A DNA stretch of 64,000 bases from Alphaproteobacteria bacterium (GCA_009929265.1 SAAU01000007.1:17071-81070); one strand, 5' to 3'. Positions 16,977-25,346 are shown, numbered from the stretch's first letter. Numbers and translations are program-made. The notes: a model not told the origin generated them from the sequence alone.

Positions 16977-16993
16977 AATAGGATACATATTTT

Positions 16994-17437
16994 ATGCATA
17001 TTTCCGAACTTATCTCAAAAGAAAATATTGTTATGGATTTGAAGGCCTCTTCTAAAAAGGAGGCCCTCCAAAACCTTGCCGAGGCCCTATCAAGCTCTAG
17101 CAAAGTTCCAGCTCACCTTGTATTAGAAGCCCTTGAAGAACGGGAGAGACTCGATTCAACAGCTCTTGGGAAAGGGGTGGCGCTTCCTCATGGTCGACTT
17201 AAGAATTTACCCAAAATCACATGCGTGTTTGCAAAAAATGCGCCAGTTGATTTTGATTCAAAAGATGGGGAACCTGTTTCTCTTTTCTTTGGCATTCTTG
17301 TTCCAGAAGAAGCTGGATCTGATTATTTGAAAGTGCTTTCAACGTTAACACTTCAAATCAAAAAGCAAGAATTTGTAGCAGCGCTGTTAAAAGCCTCTTC
17401 TAAAGAAGAAATCTTTTCGGTATTTTTGGGAAAATGA
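16994..17437 (+). CDS. ptsN: PTS IIA-type nitrogen-regulatory protein (PtsN/EIIA-Ntr)
   Basis: Phosphoacceptor of the nitrogen-related phosphotransferase system, which regulates potassium uptake and stress responses in proteobacteria. The active histidine lies in GVALPHGRLKNL near residue 66. The fold matches the PTS EIIA type-2 domain and the length (147) is normal. It is translationally linked to hpf upstream and overlaps rnhA by 4 bp (ATGA). Confidence 0.93.
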   Translation: MHISELISKENIVMDLKASSKKEALQNLAEALSSSSKVPAHLVLEALEERERLDSTALGKGVALPHGRLKNLPKITCVFAKNAPVDFDSKDGEPVSLFFGILVPEEAGSDYLKVLSTLTLQIKKQEFVAALLKASSKEEIFSVFLGK

Positions 17438-17871
17438 AACACGTAGATATTTTCACAGATGGAGCTTGCTCAGGAAACCCTGGAAAGGGCGGCTGGGCGG
17501 CTCTTCTTCGTTATGGAGCAAAGGAAAAGACTTTAAGTGGAGCAGAGGCGCAAACAACCAATAACCGCATGGAAATGACGGCCTTGATTGAAGCACTTTC
17601 CTCCTTAAAGGAAAAATGTTCCCTCACCCTTTACACAGACAGTCAATATTTAATGAATGGCTCTACAAAATGGCTTCCCTCTTGGAAAGCAAAGGGATGG
17701 AAAACGGCCGCTAAAAAAGATGTTTTGAATGTCGATCTTTGGAAAAAATTGGACGACCTTCTACAAAAACACCAGATTGAAGAATGGATTTGGGTTAAAG
17801 GACATAACGGTCATCTTGAAAACGAAACGGTTGATACACTTGCAAGAGAAGCCATTTTAACTTTAAAATAA
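17434..17871 (+). CDS. rnhA: Ribonuclease HI
   Basis: Degrades RNA in RNA-DNA hybrids. The DEDD catalytic set is visible: DIFTDGACSGNPG (Asp), NRMEMTALIEAL (Glu), LYTDSQYLMNG (Asp) and ENETVDTLAREA (Asp). It has 145 residues, a normal length. Its ATG overlaps the ptsN stop codon (ATGA), so translation is probably coupled. No terminator is obvious before the convergent gene at 17912. Confidence 0.96.
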   Translation: MKHVDIFTDGACSGNPGKGGWAALLRYGAKEKTLSGAEAQTTNNRMEMTALIEALSSLKEKCSLTLYTDSQYLMNGSTKWLPSWKAKGWKTAAKKDVLNVDLWKKLDDLLQKHQIEEWIWVKGHNGHLENETVDTLAREAILTLK

Positions 17872-17911
17872 TTCCGTTTTCATTTAATTTTTAAATTCAA
17901 CCTCTTTATTT

Positions 17912-18844
17912 TTAGGCCTTCTTTTTCAAAATATATTTTTGAATCAAAAGAAAAAGAAGACTTCCCCCTAAAAGAAGGGTCCCCCCTGCCAAAAGGAAAA
18001 TCGCCCAATTAAAAGAAGAGGCTTTTTCTTTTTTCATTTCTAATTTTGTTGAGGAGGAAAAGGCCTTAAAATCATCTACTTCATAGGCATATTTATCCGA
18101 AACAAGAATGATTTTATCAATATCCAAGAACGGTTTTCTAACAGAGATAAGGCTTTCCTTTCCCTGAAATTTTGATGTTAAAAGAGGGGCTTTAAAGGGC
18201 AGTTCTTCCCCTTTTTTTAAAAAGTAAATTTCCATTTTTTTAACAGGAACTTCCCAGTTGGATAAAACGAAAATCTTTCCTTTTTCCTCATAAAAATGAA
18301 CATCCTTTTTTGCCCCTTTCCTTGGAACAAAGCGCGTCATCGCCTTCATCCAAAGATCCATTTTTGAAGCAAATGGTTTTGTGTTTGGAATCAAAATCTC
18401 TTCTTTATATGAAAAGGGATGACAGTTTTCTTGCTTTTTTTGTGTAGAGCATATCTTACCTTCAACCCCTATTTCTCCACGGGCCTCATTTTCTTCATCC
18501 TCAAAAAGGAAAACAAAAGGAATAAAGACCTCTTTTTCAAAATGATTAAACCCTTTTTGAGAAAAAGGATGAAACATTTTTAATTTCTTAACATTTTGTG
18601 CTTCTTTTAACGTAAGATTAACCTCTTTTAAAGATTTGTTCTCTTTCACATTAAAAAGAACCCCCATAAACATTGAATTCAGGCCCTTCTTTCCTGTTTT
18701 TGAAGTATAAAATTGATAAGAAAATTCGCCCTTTTCATGTTTTGGAAAAACCCCATAATCTAACTGCTCAAAAAAAGGAACGCAAAACGCATTTGATGAA
18801 AATAACATCACGCTCATAAGGCCTATTAGAAAAATTTTTTTCAT
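17912..18844 (-). CDS. Exported, C-terminally anchored protein resembling the DsbD/ScsB periplasmic domain
   Basis: A 310-residue protein with a signal peptide (residues 1-20, ending NAFC), a beta-rich extracytoplasmic region, and one transmembrane helix near the C-terminus (about 284-304) followed by a short lysine-rich tail. CSTQKKQENCHPFSYKEEI looks like the cysteine pair of DsbD/ScsB N-terminal domains (C...C-P). The spacing resembles those thiol-reductase domains, but the multi-helix electron-transfer part is absent. The function is therefore a suggestion only. No operon partner is evident. Confidence 0.5.
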   Translation of the reverse strand: MKKIFLIGLMSVMLFSSNAFCVPFFEQLDYGVFPKHEKGEFSYQFYTSKTGKKGLNSMFMGVLFNVKENKSLKEVNLTLKEAQNVKKLKMFHPFSQKGFNHFEKEVFIPFVFLFEDEENEARGEIGVEGKICSTQKKQENCHPFSYKEEILIPNTKPFASKMDLWMKAMTRFVPRKGAKKDVHFYEEKGKIFVLSNWEVPVKKMEIYFLKKGEELPFKAPLLTSKFQGKESLISVRKPFLDIDKIILVSDKYAYEVDDFKAFSSSTKLEMKKEKASSFNWAIFLLAGGTLLLGGSLLFLLIQKYILKKKA

Positions 18845-18871
18845 TTTTATCCCCTTTTTTGAAATAGTTGA

Positions 18872-18900
18872 TTGTTTTTTTACTTTAAATCTTTTATAAA
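18872..18900 (+). promoter_or_regulatory. Possible infC promoter
   Basis: TTGTTT at 18872-18877, a 17-bp spacer and TATAAA at 18895-18900. This would give a leader of about 45 bases before infC. Confidence 0.4.
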
Positions 18901-18943
18901 GGAAATTGAAGAAAATTCTTCGAAAAAGTTATTTTAATAAATT

Positions 18944-19489
18944 ATGGAGGCTATTATACTAAAACCATCATCTAAGGAATCTTCGAAAAAAGAAGTTTTA
19001 ATCAATCGTGAAATCAGGGCACAAAATGTCCGTCTCATCCTAGAAACAGGGGAAAATTTAGGGGTCGTTTCTTTAAATGAAGCCCTTTCAAGAGCACAAG
19101 AGGTTGGTTTAGATCTCGTTGAAATTTCAGCTCAAACAGAGGTCCCTGTTTGTAAAATTATTGATTTTGGAAAATACAAATACGAACTTCAAAAGAAGAA
19201 AAATGAAGCAAAAAAACGTCAAAAAACAATTGATTTAAAAGAAATTAAAATTTCTCCAACTATTGAATCTCACGATTATGAAGTCAAACTTAAACGGGCT
19301 CAAAAATTCATCGCTGAGGGCAATAAAGTCAAATGGACGTTGCGTTTCAGGGGAAGAGAGGTTGTATATAAAGATCGCGGTTTCCAACTTATGAAAGATG
19401 TTTATACTGATTTAGAAAGCATTGCAAAAATAGAACAAGCTCCTAAATTAGAAGGCAAGCAAATGGGAATGATTGTCGCCCCAAAATAA
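18944..19489 (+). CDS. infC: Translation initiation factor IF-3
   Basis: Binds the 30S subunit and discriminates against wrong start codons. The N-domain (INREIRAQNVRLI, LGVVSLNEAL, DLVEIS) and C-domain (KEIKISPTIESHDYEVKLKRAQKFI, RFRGREV) are both present. The first ATG (18944) has no ribosome-binding site and itself overlaps GGAGG at 18946-18950. In-frame AUU (18953) and AUA (18956) follow that site. infC in many bacteria starts with a rare AUU-type codon as part of IF-3 autoregulation, so the true start is probably one of these. I keep 18944 as the outer limit. It is monocistronic, with a terminator right after. Confidence 0.95.
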   Translation: MEAIILKPSSKESSKKEVLINREIRAQNVRLILETGENLGVVSLNEALSRAQEVGLDLVEISAQTEVPVCKIIDFGKYKYELQKKKNEAKKRQKTIDLKEIKISPTIESHDYEVKLKRAQKFIAEGNKVKWTLRFRGREVVYKDRGFQLMKDVYTDLESIAKIEQAPKLEGKQMGMIVAPK

Positions 19490-19504
19490 GGGTTTTTTAA
19501 AATT

Positions 19505-19537
19505 AAAAAGGCGGAGAAATCCGCTTTTTTATTTTTT
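19505..19537 (+). terminator. infC terminator
   Basis: Stem GCGGA/TCCGC with a GAAA loop, extended by A-T pairs, followed by T runs. Confidence 0.8.
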
Positions 19538-19549
19538 AAAAAATTCCTA

Positions 19550-19578
19550 TTGCTTTTTGATTGGTTTTTCGCTATAAG
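19550..19578 (+). promoter_or_regulatory. tRNA-Gly promoter
   Basis: TTGCTT (19550-19555), 17 bp, TATAAG (19573-19578), 11 bp before the mature tRNA 5' end. Confidence 0.6.
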
Positions 19579-19589
19579 AATGGGGCGTT

Positions 19590-19663
19590 GCGGATGTAGC
19601 TCAATGGCAGAGCAGAAGCTTCCCAAGCTTACGACGAGGGTTCGATTCCCTTCATTCGCTCCA
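19590..19663 (+). tRNA. tRNA-Gly (anticodon CCC)
   Basis: A 74-base cloverleaf. The acceptor stem GCGGATG pairs with CATTCGC (one G-U). The D arm is GCTC..GAGC-like, the anticodon loop is TTCCCAA with anticodon CCC, and the T arm is AGGGTTCGATTCCCT. The 3' CCA is encoded. The first base pair of the anticodon stem looks mismatched (G-A). The CCC anticodon reads GGG codons, and the overall sequence resembles alphaproteobacterial tRNA-Gly(CCC). Confidence 0.92.
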
Positions 19664-19701
19664 ATCATTTTATAAAAAAGAAAACCTTTTTAAATTTTAC
19701 T

Positions 19702-19731
19702 CAACCTCTCTTTCGGATAGGTTGTTTTTTT
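19702..19731 (+). terminator. Terminator after tRNA-Gly
   Basis: Stem CAACCT/AGGTTG followed by seven T residues. Confidence 0.65.
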
Positions 19732-20166
19732 ATATCTTTTTTCTAATAAAATAAAAAAATATCCTTTTTTATCCACGTATTTTTTATAAAAATAATATTA
19801 TTATATAATTATAAACATCTATAAAATTAAAAAAATAAATAGTTCTTGATTTCTAAATATTGTTTATTTTCAGCTATTTATTTATTTTGCTTAAATAATA
19901 GGCAAAGCAAAGAAGCCTCTTAAAAACCCTATACTTTTTTAAATATAGGAGTTTTTTCCACATACTTATCCACAGCTTTTGTTGAAAAGATTTTTTATAA
20001 AATTCGACTCTTAAAAAGTCGAAAAAATTGAAACTTTTTTTCTTTTTTTGTCCAAAAACACAAGGATTCTTTTTATATCAAAAGATCCTCTTTTTTTAAA
20101 AAATTCTTTAAACATTTTTTAAAACTAAAATAGCTTCTGATTTAGAAAAATATGCACAATTTTTAT
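19732..20166. other. Gene-free AT-rich region with DnaA-box-like sites (candidate origin or DnaA-regulated region)
   Basis: About 435 bp without any convincing gene. It contains an exact DnaA box TTATCCACA (19966-19974), three one-mismatch relatives (TTATCCACG 19769-19777, TTTTCCACA 19954-19962, ATATGCACA 20150-20158), and a long stretch of nearly pure A/T at about 19741-19900 that could unwind easily. A 7-bp inverted repeat lies at 20003-20023 (TTCGACT/AGTCGAA, containing a GANTC site). The layout is origin-like. However, none of the usual origin neighbours (dnaA, hemE, parAB, gidA) are present and gene orientation does not switch here. Confidence 0.3.
20003..20023. repeat. Inverted repeat in the AT-rich gap
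   Basis: Perfect 7-bp arms TTCGACT and AGTCGAA around a 7-base loop, without a proper T run in either direction. Confidence 0.5.
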
Positions 20167-21426
20167 TTATAAAGAGGGAGATGTTTTTATATTTTTTTGT
20201 TTAAATCGAATGTGGCTTAATAAAAACAGACTTGGAAACATCAAAAAGCCTGTCATAATGAAGAAAAGGGGCCATCCCATAAAGGAGGCAAGAACCCCAC
20301 TTTGTGCGGCAAATAAATCCCTTGAGAACATCGCAAACGCACTTAAAAGAGCATACTCTGTTGTCGCATATTTTTTAGAACATAATCCTGTTAGATACGT
20401 AATGAAAACCGTCGCCCCCATTCCCCCAACAATATTATCAAAAGCAATCAACCCTGTTAAATAGGAAAGGTTATGCCCCATCAAAGCTTGCCCAAAATAA
20501 GCTATAGAGGTTAAAATTTCTATACCTCCCAACAAAAATAAAGAGGGCACAACCCCTTTGCGTATAACAAGAATACCCCCTAAAAGGGTCCCAACAATTG
20601 TCATAATTGTGCCCCATACATTTGAAATAGCTGCAATTTCTTGAGGAGGAAAACCCATTTCGACATAAAAAGAAGGAGCCATCACCCCTAAAACAGCATT
20701 GCTTAATTTATAAAGAACAATAAATAAAAGAATCTGTTTCCATAAGGGCCGAGTCGTAAATTCTAAAAACGCTTCTTTAAATCCCTGAAAAGAGAGGGGG
20801 CCGAAAGAAAAATTTTTCCCTTCTTCTTTAGGTAAACACAAAACAGCTATCATTCCAATAATGCCGAGTAGAGCTATTCCAAAATACACACCATTCCATA
20901 AAATCTTTTGTGAAAAGAGCAAGCCTCCTGCCCCTGCAAGTAAAAGACCTAATCGATATCCGAGCTGATAGGTAGCCGCCCCAGCACTTTGTTCCTCATC
21001 TTTTAAAACTAAAATACGCAACCCATCAATCACAATATCTTGACTGGCCGAAAAGAAAGCTATCAAAAATGCACAAATTCCCATGTAAGCCAAGTGTTTT
21101 TGGGGGGAGGCAAAACTCATCAACAAAATACTTCCCATGAGTCCTGTTTGAAATAAAAGAGTCCATACTTTTTTATTTCCGATTCTTTTTGAAAAGGGAA
21201 GAGCCACCGTATCAACAAACGGGGCCCATAAAAATTTAAACGTATACGGTAATCTGGCAAGAGAAAAATATCCAATTAAAGCAATAGGAATCCCTGCTCC
21301 TTTTAACCAATACGAAAGCGAACCAAAAACCAAACTTAAGGGAAGTCCTGCTGAAAAACCAAGTAAAAAGAATAATAAAATATTCTTTCTAAAATAAGTT
21401 AAAACGGCTTGTTTTAATGAGGCCAC
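20167..21426 (-). CDS. ampG: AmpG-type MFS transporter (muropeptide permease)
   Basis: Inner-membrane major facilitator that imports anhydro-muropeptides for peptidoglycan recycling. It has 419 residues and about 12 hydrophobic segments. The AmpG signature FSAGLPLSLVFGSLSYWLKGAGIPI and LPYTFKFLWAPFVD lie in the first two helices, and SQDIVIDGLRI lies in helix 4-5. It fits with the AnmK homologue, MurA and PBP1A found downstream. It is monocistronic on the left side of typA. Confidence 0.88.
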   Translation of the reverse strand: MASLKQAVLTYFRKNILLFFLLGFSAGLPLSLVFGSLSYWLKGAGIPIALIGYFSLARLPYTFKFLWAPFVDTVALPFSKRIGNKKVWTLLFQTGLMGSILLMSFASPQKHLAYMGICAFLIAFFSASQDIVIDGLRILVLKDEEQSAGAATYQLGYRLGLLLAGAGGLLFSQKILWNGVYFGIALLGIIGMIAVLCLPKEEGKNFSFGPLSFQGFKEAFLEFTTRPLWKQILLFIVLYKLSNAVLGVMAPSFYVEMGFPPQEIAAISNVWGTIMTIVGTLLGGILVIRKGVVPSLFLLGGIEILTSIAYFGQALMGHNLSYLTGLIAFDNIVGGMGATVFITYLTGLCSKKYATTEYALLSAFAMFSRDLFAAQSGVLASFMGWPLFFIMTGFLMFPSLFLLSHIRFKQKNIKTSPSL

Positions 21427-21548
21427 CTTAAAACTCCTTAAATTATCTTAATATTCTTGTCGGAAAAATCTTATCATAGGGTTTTTAAAAAACAAAACAA
21501 TAAAAAAGGAAGGGGTAAAGACCTCTCCCTTTTTCTTCATAAAAGCCT

Positions 21549-23372
21549 TTATTGTTTTTTACGTTCGGCCCGTTTTCTTTCAATGCTATCCAAAATCCGC
21601 TTTCTTAAACGGATATTTTTTGGAGTCACCTCAACAAGCTCATCGTCTTGAATATAAGCCAAAGACTCTTCCAAACTCATTCGTCTAGGAGGCACCAACA
21701 TAATCGCATCATCCTTCCCAGAAGCACGTGTATTTGTGAGTTGCTTTCCTTTAATTGGGTTGACCTCAATGTCCATTCCTTTTGGATTTTCCCCAATAAT
21801 CATTCCAACGTAAACTTGAGTTTGTCCTTCAATAAATAAAGGACCTCTTTCTTGGATTTTCCAAAGGGCATAGTCAACAGCTTTCCCATTTTCAGTAGAG
21901 ATGAGAACCCCTTTATGACGTGTGACCATATCCCCTTTGTAAGGACGATATTCTTCAAAAATTCTATTCATCACACCGGTTCCACAAGTATCTGTTAGAA
22001 ATTCAGAGTAATATCCAATTAACCCTCTAGATGGGGCAGAGAAAACCAACCGTGTTTTTCCCCCTTTGAAAGGTCTTAACTCTTTCATTTCAGCTTTTCT
22101 TTGTGTCATTTTCTCAACAACAGACCCCGAATATCCTTCATCCACATCAATGACAACTTCTTCAAACGGTTCTAATTTTTGTCCATTTTCATCCGTTTTC
22201 ATCACAACACGAGGACGACTTACAGAAAGCTCAAAGCCTTCCCGTCTCATCTCTTCAATCAAAATCCCTAATTGAAGTTCCCCACGTCCTGCAACTTCCA
22301 TCGCATCTGTTTCAGGATTTCGTGTAATTCTTAAAGCCACATTGCCTTCAGCTTCCCGTCTTAATCTGTCATAAATCATTCTGGAGGTGACCTTTGATCC
22401 TTCTTGTCCTGCAAGAGGCGAATCGTTTACAGAAAAAGTCATAGATAAAGTTGGGGGATCAATAGGCTCTGCTTCCAAAGGTTCGTTGACTTCCATAGCG
22501 CAAACGGTATCTGACACCGTTGCCTTTGAAAGCCCTGCAACGGAAACAATATCCCCTGCTTCGGCTTCAACTAAAGACACACGATTAAGTCCTCTAAAGG
22601 CCATAATCTTTGAAATCCGTGTTGTTTCAACATCTTCTCCCTTATGGGTTAAAGCTTTTACAACTTGATTAACCTTTAATTTTCCAGAAGCAATACGTCC
22701 CGTTAAAATCCGCCCAACAAAGGCATCCGACTCTAACGTCGTCACAAGCATAGAAAAAGGTGCGTTTTTATCCCCTTTTGCAGGAGGAATGTTTTCAACA
22801 ATGGAATTTAACAAAGGTTCGATCGATGTTCTTTCTTCGTTTTCCAAGTCCTTAACAGCCCATCCTTGTTTTCCTGAAGCGTATAAAATAGGAAAATCAA
22901 GTTGTTCTTCATTGGCGTCTAAAGAAACAAACAAATCAAAAACTTCATTTAAAACCTCATCCGGGCGAGCATCTGGCCGATCCACCTTGTTAATCACAAC
23001 AAGAGGACAAAGACCTAAATGCAAAGCTTTTCCCAAAACAAATTTTGTTTGAGGCAAAGGCCCTTCTGCGGCATCCACCAAAACAATAACGCCGTCAACC
23101 ATATTCAAAATACGTTCAACTTCGCCCCCAAAATCGGCGTGACCCGGGGTATCTACAATGTTAATTCTTTCATTTTTCCATTCAATAGAGGTACATTTTG
23201 CAAGAATTGTAATTCCCCGTTCTCTTTCAATATCCCCAGAGTCCATCACACAAGTGTCAACGACTTGGTTTTCACGGAAGGTCCCACTTTGCTTTAAAAA
23301 GCTATCGACTAAAGTTGTTTTCCCATGATCAACATGGGCAATAATTGCAATATTTCTAATTGTTTCTACCAT
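21549..23372 (-). CDS. typA: Translational GTPase TypA/BipA
   Basis: Ribosome-binding GTPase of the EF-G family that aids 50S assembly and stress or low-temperature growth. G motifs: AHVDHGKTT (G1), DTPGHADFGGEVER (G3), NKVDRPDARP (G4). Domains III and V and the BipA-specific C-terminal domain (GKQLTNTRASGKDDAIMLVPPR) complete the 607-residue length. There is no obvious operon partner. Confidence 0.97.
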   Translation of the reverse strand: MVETIRNIAIIAHVDHGKTTLVDSFLKQSGTFRENQVVDTCVMDSGDIERERGITILAKCTSIEWKNERINIVDTPGHADFGGEVERILNMVDGVIVLVDAAEGPLPQTKFVLGKALHLGLCPLVVINKVDRPDARPDEVLNEVFDLFVSLDANEEQLDFPILYASGKQGWAVKDLENEERTSIEPLLNSIVENIPPAKGDKNAPFSMLVTTLESDAFVGRILTGRIASGKLKVNQVVKALTHKGEDVETTRISKIMAFRGLNRVSLVEAEAGDIVSVAGLSKATVSDTVCAMEVNEPLEAEPIDPPTLSMTFSVNDSPLAGQEGSKVTSRMIYDRLRREAEGNVALRITRNPETDAMEVAGRGELQLGILIEEMRREGFELSVSRPRVVMKTDENGQKLEPFEEVVIDVDEGYSGSVVEKMTQRKAEMKELRPFKGGKTRLVFSAPSRGLIGYYSEFLTDTCGTGVMNRIFEEYRPYKGDMVTRHKGVLISTENGKAVDYALWKIQERGPLFIEGQTQVYVGMIIGENPKGMDIEVNPIKGKQLTNTRASGKDDAIMLVPPRRMSLEESLAYIQDDELVEVTPKNIRLRKRILDSIERKRAERKKQ

Positions 23373-23711
23373 TTTCTTATCCTAAATTTTACACGTTGCC
23401 CTTTTTCAAAATGAAAGCCTTTTGAAGCTAAAACATAGAACTAAAAAAAGGGATTTTTAAATTTGATGAGGATACTAACACAAAAAAAATATTTTTTCTT
23501 CTTTAAAATTTATTTTTTTCAAAAACTTTTCAAAAAACACATCAAAAAAGTGTTTCTTTTTTTTTAGAAAGATTTATAATAGTAATTGTCTTGGGTATAG
23601 ACTGATGCTACAAAATGTTAAAAGGCTCCGTGTTTTTGCCGAATTCTTTTTCTTTTTTATCGACTTATCCCAATTATCGCTTTGACAAAGTATTTTTTTA
23701 TGGAGACGACT
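23373..23711. other. Intergenic region between typA and the cold-shock gene
   Basis: About 340 bp with no convincing gene. It is A/T rich near typA. On the right it holds a possible csp promoter and a long transcribed leader. I see no RNA gene fold. Confidence 0.5.
23586..23614 (+). promoter_or_regulatory. Possible csp promoter with ~90-base leader
   Basis: TTGTCT (23586-23591), 17 bp, TACAAA (23609-23614). Long leaders are usual for cold-shock genes. A perfect TTGACA at 23682-23687 has no -10 partner. Confidence 0.4.
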
Positions 23712-23915
23712 ATGTATAAAGGTCAAGTAAAATGGTTCAACACAAAAAAAGGGTATGGTTTTATCGTTCCTGAAGAAGGGGATAAAGACATTTTTGTTCA
23801 TATTTCTGCTCTTAAGGCGGCTGGGTTAAACTCTTTGGACGAAGACCAAGCTGTTGAATACGACCTCACAACAGAAAACGGCAAAACATTTGCAACAAAT
23901 ATCGTTGTAAAATAA
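23712..23915 (+). CDS. Cold-shock domain protein (CspA family)
   Basis: Single OB-fold RNA chaperone of 67 residues that melts RNA secondary structure. The RNA-binding motifs are GQVKWFNTKKGYGFI (RNP1) and DIFVHISAL (RNP2). The longer frame begins at a TTG that is really a -35-like sequence. GGAG at 23702-23705 sits six bases before the ATG at 23712, which fixes the start. It is followed by a strong terminator, so it is monocistronic. Confidence 0.95.
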   Translation: MYKGQVKWFNTKKGYGFIVPEEGDKDIFVHISALKAAGLNSLDEDQAVEYDLTTENGKTFATNIVVK

Positions 23916-23930
23916 GGTTTTCAAGAGATT

Positions 23931-23972
23931 AAAGCACCTTTTCTTAATTTAAAGAGAAGGTGCTTTTTTTTA
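23931..23972 (+). terminator. csp terminator
   Basis: A long stem (AAGCACCTTTTCTT with AAGAGAAGGTGCTT, one G-U) followed by a T run. Confidence 0.85.
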
Positions 23973-24011
23973 GACATTTTTTAAGCTCTCAATAAACTTT
24001 GACTTTTATTT

Positions 24012-24536
24012 CTATTGAGCCCGCTTATCGCGGAAGGTAATCGCGTTATAGGTTGAAGCGGTTCGTTTTTCGCCAATACAAAAGGTGCGTGCCGCCTCGG
24101 TTCCGAATTTATAATATCCAATACTATCCGCTCCTATTGATAAACGAGGCGCATCTATAGTCACAAAAGCCAAACACAAATCTTCTGGAAAATGAGGATA
24201 AAATAAAACCGCCCAATCAAAGGGATAATTTATGTAGCGGTAAGGAACAACAACTCTTATACTTGCTTCTACACCATTTATCGCTTTAATAAAATCGGAA
24301 GAATCAATCCCTTTTAAAACACCATCTTTACCCGCATTTCCAGCGTCGGCATAAATATATTCCACTTGTTGCAATAAAAGAAAGAACTCATCCACCGCCT
24401 TTTGAACACGATACCGCCGCATCGCCATATTATAACCTAAAAGCCCTCCAACAGAAAGAACACCCACAATTGCCAAAACACCAAGCATTTCAATCATAGA
24501 ACGACCTTGCTCATTTTTTTCACCTGTTTTTTTCAT
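24012..24536 (-). CDS. Orphan type IV pilin-like protein
   Basis: A 174-residue prepilin-like protein far from the pilus operon. The short basic leader ends in Gly11, followed by RSMIEMLGVLAIVG: Glu at +5 and a 20-residue hydrophobic helix, as in type IV pilins, but with Arg at +1 where Phe is usual. This segment is nearly identical to those of the pilins at 51.3-53.2 kb. Cysteines occur at DLCLAF and RTFCIGE, where a pilin disulphide loop could form. It could be a minor pilin or an alternative major pilin assembled by the distant machinery. Confidence 0.85.
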   Translation of the reverse strand: MKKTGEKNEQGRSMIEMLGVLAIVGVLSVGGLLGYNMAMRRYRVQKAVDEFFLLLQQVEYIYADAGNAGKDGVLKGIDSSDFIKAINGVEASIRVVVPYRYINYPFDWAVLFYPHFPEDLCLAFVTIDAPRLSIGADSIGYYKFGTEAARTFCIGEKRTASTYNAITFRDKRAQ

Positions 24537-24658
24537 CTTGAATCATTCCTTCTCGTTTTTCTTCAGAATATCAATTTTTTTACGTGTTAGAAAGATTATT
24601 TTTTGACTTTTCCTTTTTTTTCTGAAATAGATAAAGAAATTAAATTGATGGGAAAAAG

Positions 24659-25264
24659 ATGATTTTTATTAAAAAGCCTCTCTCCTGGCTTCATCGACTT
24701 TATGATATGACCTTACATCTTTCTTCAAAAGAAAATGCTTTGTTTTTTCTTTGCCTTATTTCTTTCGCGGAAAGTTCCTTTTTTCCGATTCCACCCGATC
24801 TGGTTCTTATCCCTTTAATTTTGGCCCGTCCGAAAAAGGCTTATACAATTGCTCTTTACTGCACACTTTCCAGTATTATAGGAGCTTATTTTGGATATTA
24901 TATTGGACACGCGCTTTATGAACCTATTGCCCTTCCCATTCTAAACTTTTATGACGCTATGGAAGCCTTTCAATCCTTTGAAAAAGCTTACCTTTCTTAT
25001 GGAGCTTGGATTGTTGCAGGAGCTGGATTTACCCCCTTTCCTTATAAAATCATTACCATAACAAGCGGGGTTGTTCACCTTAATTTATGGATCTTCACCA
25101 TCGCGTCTGTTCTTTCTAGAGGAGGACGCTTTTTCCTCATCGCTTGGCTTCTTAAAAAATACGGGGAACCTATGAATATCTTTATCCGAAAGAACCTAGG
25201 CTGGCTTTCAACTTTATTTTTTATTCTGCTTATTGGCAGTTTTTTACTTATTAAATATTTTTAA
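24659..25264 (+). CDS. DedA family membrane protein (YqaA-like)
   Basis: Inner-membrane protein of the VTT/DedA superfamily (201 residues). Members are lipid scramblases/flippases or proton-coupled transporters needed for envelope integrity. Landmarks are FAESSFFPIPPDLVLIPL, GAYFGYYIGHALYE, the re-entrant segment GAGFTPFPYKIITITSGV and SVLSRGGRFFLIAWLLKKYG. It has four to five hydrophobic segments. The GxxxPG motif of classical DedA is replaced by FTPFPYK, typical of the YqaA branch. It is monocistronic. Confidence 0.88.
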   Translation: MIFIKKPLSWLHRLYDMTLHLSSKENALFFLCLISFAESSFFPIPPDLVLIPLILARPKKAYTIALYCTLSSIIGAYFGYYIGHALYEPIALPILNFYDAMEAFQSFEKAYLSYGAWIVAGAGFTPFPYKIITITSGVVHLNLWIFTIASVLSRGGRFFLIAWLLKKYGEPMNIFIRKNLGWLSTLFFILLIGSFLLIKYF

Positions 25265-25277
25265 TGAAAAATTTTTC

Positions 25278-25306
25278 TTGACTTTTCCTTTATTTTTAGA
25301 TAGAAG
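25278..25306 (+). promoter_or_regulatory. rpmB promoter
   Basis: TTGACT (25278-25283), 17 bp, TAGAAG (25301-25306), about 40 bp before the start codon. Confidence 0.5.
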
Positions 25307-25346
25307 GAATGCCTTGAATAGAGACTATATATGAAAGGATTGCATC

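Noticed and set aside
19664..20166. Small RNA gene in the gap after tRNA-Gly
   Set aside because: Only a tRNA terminator and AT-rich sequence are seen. I find no extended GC-containing structure or promoter pair.
23682..23687. Perfect TTGACA as csp promoter
   Set aside because: No -10-like sequence lies at 15-19 bp. The matching position falls on the ribosome-binding site.
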